Position numbers and translations under genes: made by a program
The notes under the pieces: model-generated
Database searches by the model: none
Told to the model about the DNA's origin: nothing
Seen by the model: only the letters and a program-made list of their open reading frames with translations
Shown: positions 32,589 through 34,093 of the stretch, piece by piece
Layout of the letters: every line of letters starts with the position of its first letter
Position numbering within the stretch: the first letter of the stretch is position 1
Virus record (IMG/VR): IMGVR_UViG_3300010883_000190
Coordinates: 1 to 34,093 of that record
Origin: a virus
Length of the DNA: 34,093 nucleotides
Reading direction: 5' to 3' (one strand)

Positions 32589-34093
32589 ATGGCTAAATTA
32601 TTTTATAGCGCAATAGATCTGAAGCAAAATCAGCTTCAAAGAGCAGTAATACACAATATAGAGGAGCCCACAAGTCCGGTTAAGGGTCAGATATACTACG
32701 ACACTGGCGATGATATACTGAAATACTACAATGATTCAGCGTGGATATCCGTTACAGCTAATACAAACACTCAGGATGATACGGACCTAGGAGAAACCCT
32801 CGCGGTTAACTCCTATACTATAACCTCGTCTACTGGTACCAACTTGAGTATGTCCGCCGCGGACAGCACTAACTGGGGTATAATGACAGATGACCATGTC
32901 GCAGCGATTGGCTTAAATACAAATAAGTTAACAAACGTTACCACAGACTTAACTATCACCGGAACAACTGGCGCTAGGACTATAGTCTCTTCAGACGGAA
33001 CAGACGCTGTAATACCTGTAGCCACAACGTCTGCTTCGGGTGTTATGTCTACCGGTATATTTGACGCAGTTGGTGCAAATACAGCTAAGAATACAAACGT
33101 TACCACAGATTTAGGTATCACTGGAACAGACGCTGCTAGGACTATAACATCTTCTGATGGTACTAATGCTGTTATACCTATAGCTACAACGAGCGTTTCT
33201 GGTTTAATGACGCCAACTATGTTTGATGCCAACGCTCTTATATCTGGGAAAGCCAACATAGCTAGCCCTACGTTTACGGGTACGGTAACTACAGCTGGAC
33301 TTATGACTATGACAAGCGCGGTCAGCGCTGAGCCCCTGTTTAAAATCTATAATTCAAATGCCGACAATAAAGGCGGGACTATTCAGTTTGATAAAAATGG
33401 GGCGTCTCCAGAGGTAGGGGATGTCATTGGTACAGTGTTATTTAGAGGTGAGAACTCGACACCTACAACGGTAGACTTTGCTTCTCTAACCGCTAAGCAG
33501 ACAGGGATAGGCCCGGGTACAGAAAAAGGGGAGGCTAGTATTAATGTTATAGCCGCGGGTGCTTTAGCCCCAGGTATAACTATGTCAGGCACATCCACCG
33601 CAAGCCGAGTTGATGTTACATTGGGTAATGGCGCAGGGTCAACTGTAACCATCCCGGGTGATCTTGTCGTAACAGGTACTACTATAACCCAGAATGAAAC
33701 GATTTCGGTTGTTGAAAATAACACTATACTATTTGAAGGAACTCTCAATGATGCACACGAGACTAAGTTAACCGTAGCAGGTCCAACAGCCGATAGGGTT
33801 ATAACTTTACCTGACGCAACGGGTACGGTGGCCTTAACAAGTGAGCTGTCAGACACCCAACTATCCTCAGAGCAGGTACAAGACATAGTGGGAGCGATGC
33901 TCGTGGGGACAGAGACCAGAATTGGGGTAGCCTACAACGACACAGATGGCCGCATCAACTTCGTTGTTGATGATATGACCGCCAACGATAATACCCAGCT
34001 AAACGCTGCATCGCAATTGATCGCAATAGCGAGTGTTAACGCTACCACAAAGAGAGCTGAAATCACCCATGGCTTTACCGGAGGGGCAATGGC
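32589..34093 (+). CDS. Tail fibre protein, 3' end beyond the window
   Basis: The ATG at 32589, after an A-rich leader, opens a frame with no stop to the right edge, so at least 501 residues are present. The N-terminus (MAKLFYSAIDLKQNQLQRA, then SPVKGQIYYDTGDDILKYYN) is a short adaptor followed by the 'G.iYydt..d.l..y..' motif common to phage fibres. Residues 115-222 hold a 54-residue tandem unit, then ALISGKANIASPTFTGTVTT, a classic fibre connector. The later part (TLPDATGTVAL) is another fibre module. The strongly Thr/Gly/Ala-rich composition fits a trimeric beta-stranded fibre. It probably gives host range. The C-terminal receptor-binding end is outside the window. Confidence 0.8.
   Translation, partial: MAKLFYSAIDLKQNQLQRAVIHNIEEPTSPVKGQIYYDTGDDILKYYNDSAWISVTANTNTQDDTDLGETLAVNSYTITSSTGTNLSMSAADSTNWGIMTDDHVAAIGLNTNKLTNVTTDLTITGTTGARTIVSSDGTDAVIPVATTSASGVMSTGIFDAVGANTAKNTNVTTDLGITGTDAARTITSSDGTNAVIPIATTSVSGLMTPTMFDANALISGKANIASPTFTGTVTTAGLMTMTSAVSAEPLFKIYNSNADNKGGTIQFDKNGASPEVGDVIGTVLFRGENSTPTTVDFASLTAKQTGIGPGTEKGEASINVIAAGALAPGITMSGTSTASRVDVTLGNGAGSTVTIPGDLVVTGTTITQNETISVVENNTILFEGTLNDAHETKLTVAGPTADRVITLPDATGTVALTSELSDTQLSSEQVQDIVGAMLVGTETRIGVAYNDTDGRINFVVDDMTANDNTQLNAASQLIAIASVNATTKRAEITHGFTGGAM
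32931..33230 (+). repeat. 162-bp tandem unit in the tail fibre gene
   Basis: Unit 1 starts at 32931 and unit 2 at 33093, both with TNVTTDL, ITGT, ART, SSDGT, AVIP, ATTS, SG.M and FDA in order. The period is 162 bases (54 residues). Between copies the DNA differs at many third positions, so it is an old duplication. Confidence 0.8.

Noticed and set aside
32813-33886. Minus-strand frames of 148 and 167 residues in the fibre region
   Set aside because: They are antisense to the open + strand fibre gene, and their Val/Ser/Ala-rich products mirror the Thr/Gly-rich fibre repeats.
1-34093. CRISPR arrays, tRNA genes, insertion sequences, integrase and attachment sites
   Set aside because: No regularly spaced direct repeats, no cloverleaf with a CCA-type end and no transposase or integrase motif were seen; the gaps between genes are too short to hold them.

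Overview
The window is 34 kb of a tailed double-stranded DNA phage. It holds the packaging, head, tail and part of the lysis genes. Every supported gene lies on the + strand and genes are packed almost end to end: neighbours overlap or sit a few bases apart, and no gap reaches 300 bases. I see no tRNA, CRISPR, insertion sequence, integrase or replication gene here. The terminase, portal and capsid genes followed by two small connector-like proteins, one very large tail protein and a giant ejected-type protein, with no tape measure, sheath or baseplate set, point to a short-tailed (podovirus-like) virion with a T7-like or crAss-like plan. The DNA is AT-rich. Starts lack Shine-Dalgarno sequences and carry A/T-rich leaders, which suggests a Bacteroidota host, probably marine; this host call is an inference.

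Layout. 1-1143: end of a winged-helix-like protein, a small HExxH zincin-like protein and a holin-like membrane protein. 1170-2179: two Gly/Ala/Thr-rich putative structural proteins. 2220-3510: four small proteins, including a tandem GroES-like protein and a candidate small terminase. 3510-10685: large terminase, portal, scaffold-like protein and major capsid protein, followed by a strong terminator with a UUCG loop. 10758-13304: a conserved-looking unknown and two head-tail connector candidates. 13308-21192: an 1852-residue tail hub/stabilization protein and beta-rich tail proteins. 21239-21736: a cupin-like protein. 21740-31849: three candidate ejection proteins, ending in a 2729-residue giant. 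31876-34093: a coiled-coil/one-TM (XhlA-like) protein, a fibre-tip-like protein and a tail fibre that runs off the right edge.

How they fit together. TerL, with the small protein before it, would fill a capsid built from the MCP on the acidic scaffold and the portal. The connectors and the large tail protein close the neck. The genes at 21740-31849 would be cargo that leaves the virion with the DNA. The most interesting object is the 2729-residue protein. It combines an HEFLH metallopeptidase motif, a stretch resembling sigma-70 regions 2-3, a Lys/Pro tandem repeat and two C-terminal zinc-knuckle motifs with identical spacing. This suggests an injected multi-effector protein. The tandem GroES-like gene is the second most notable. 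Calls rest on reading motifs by eye; no database search was possible.
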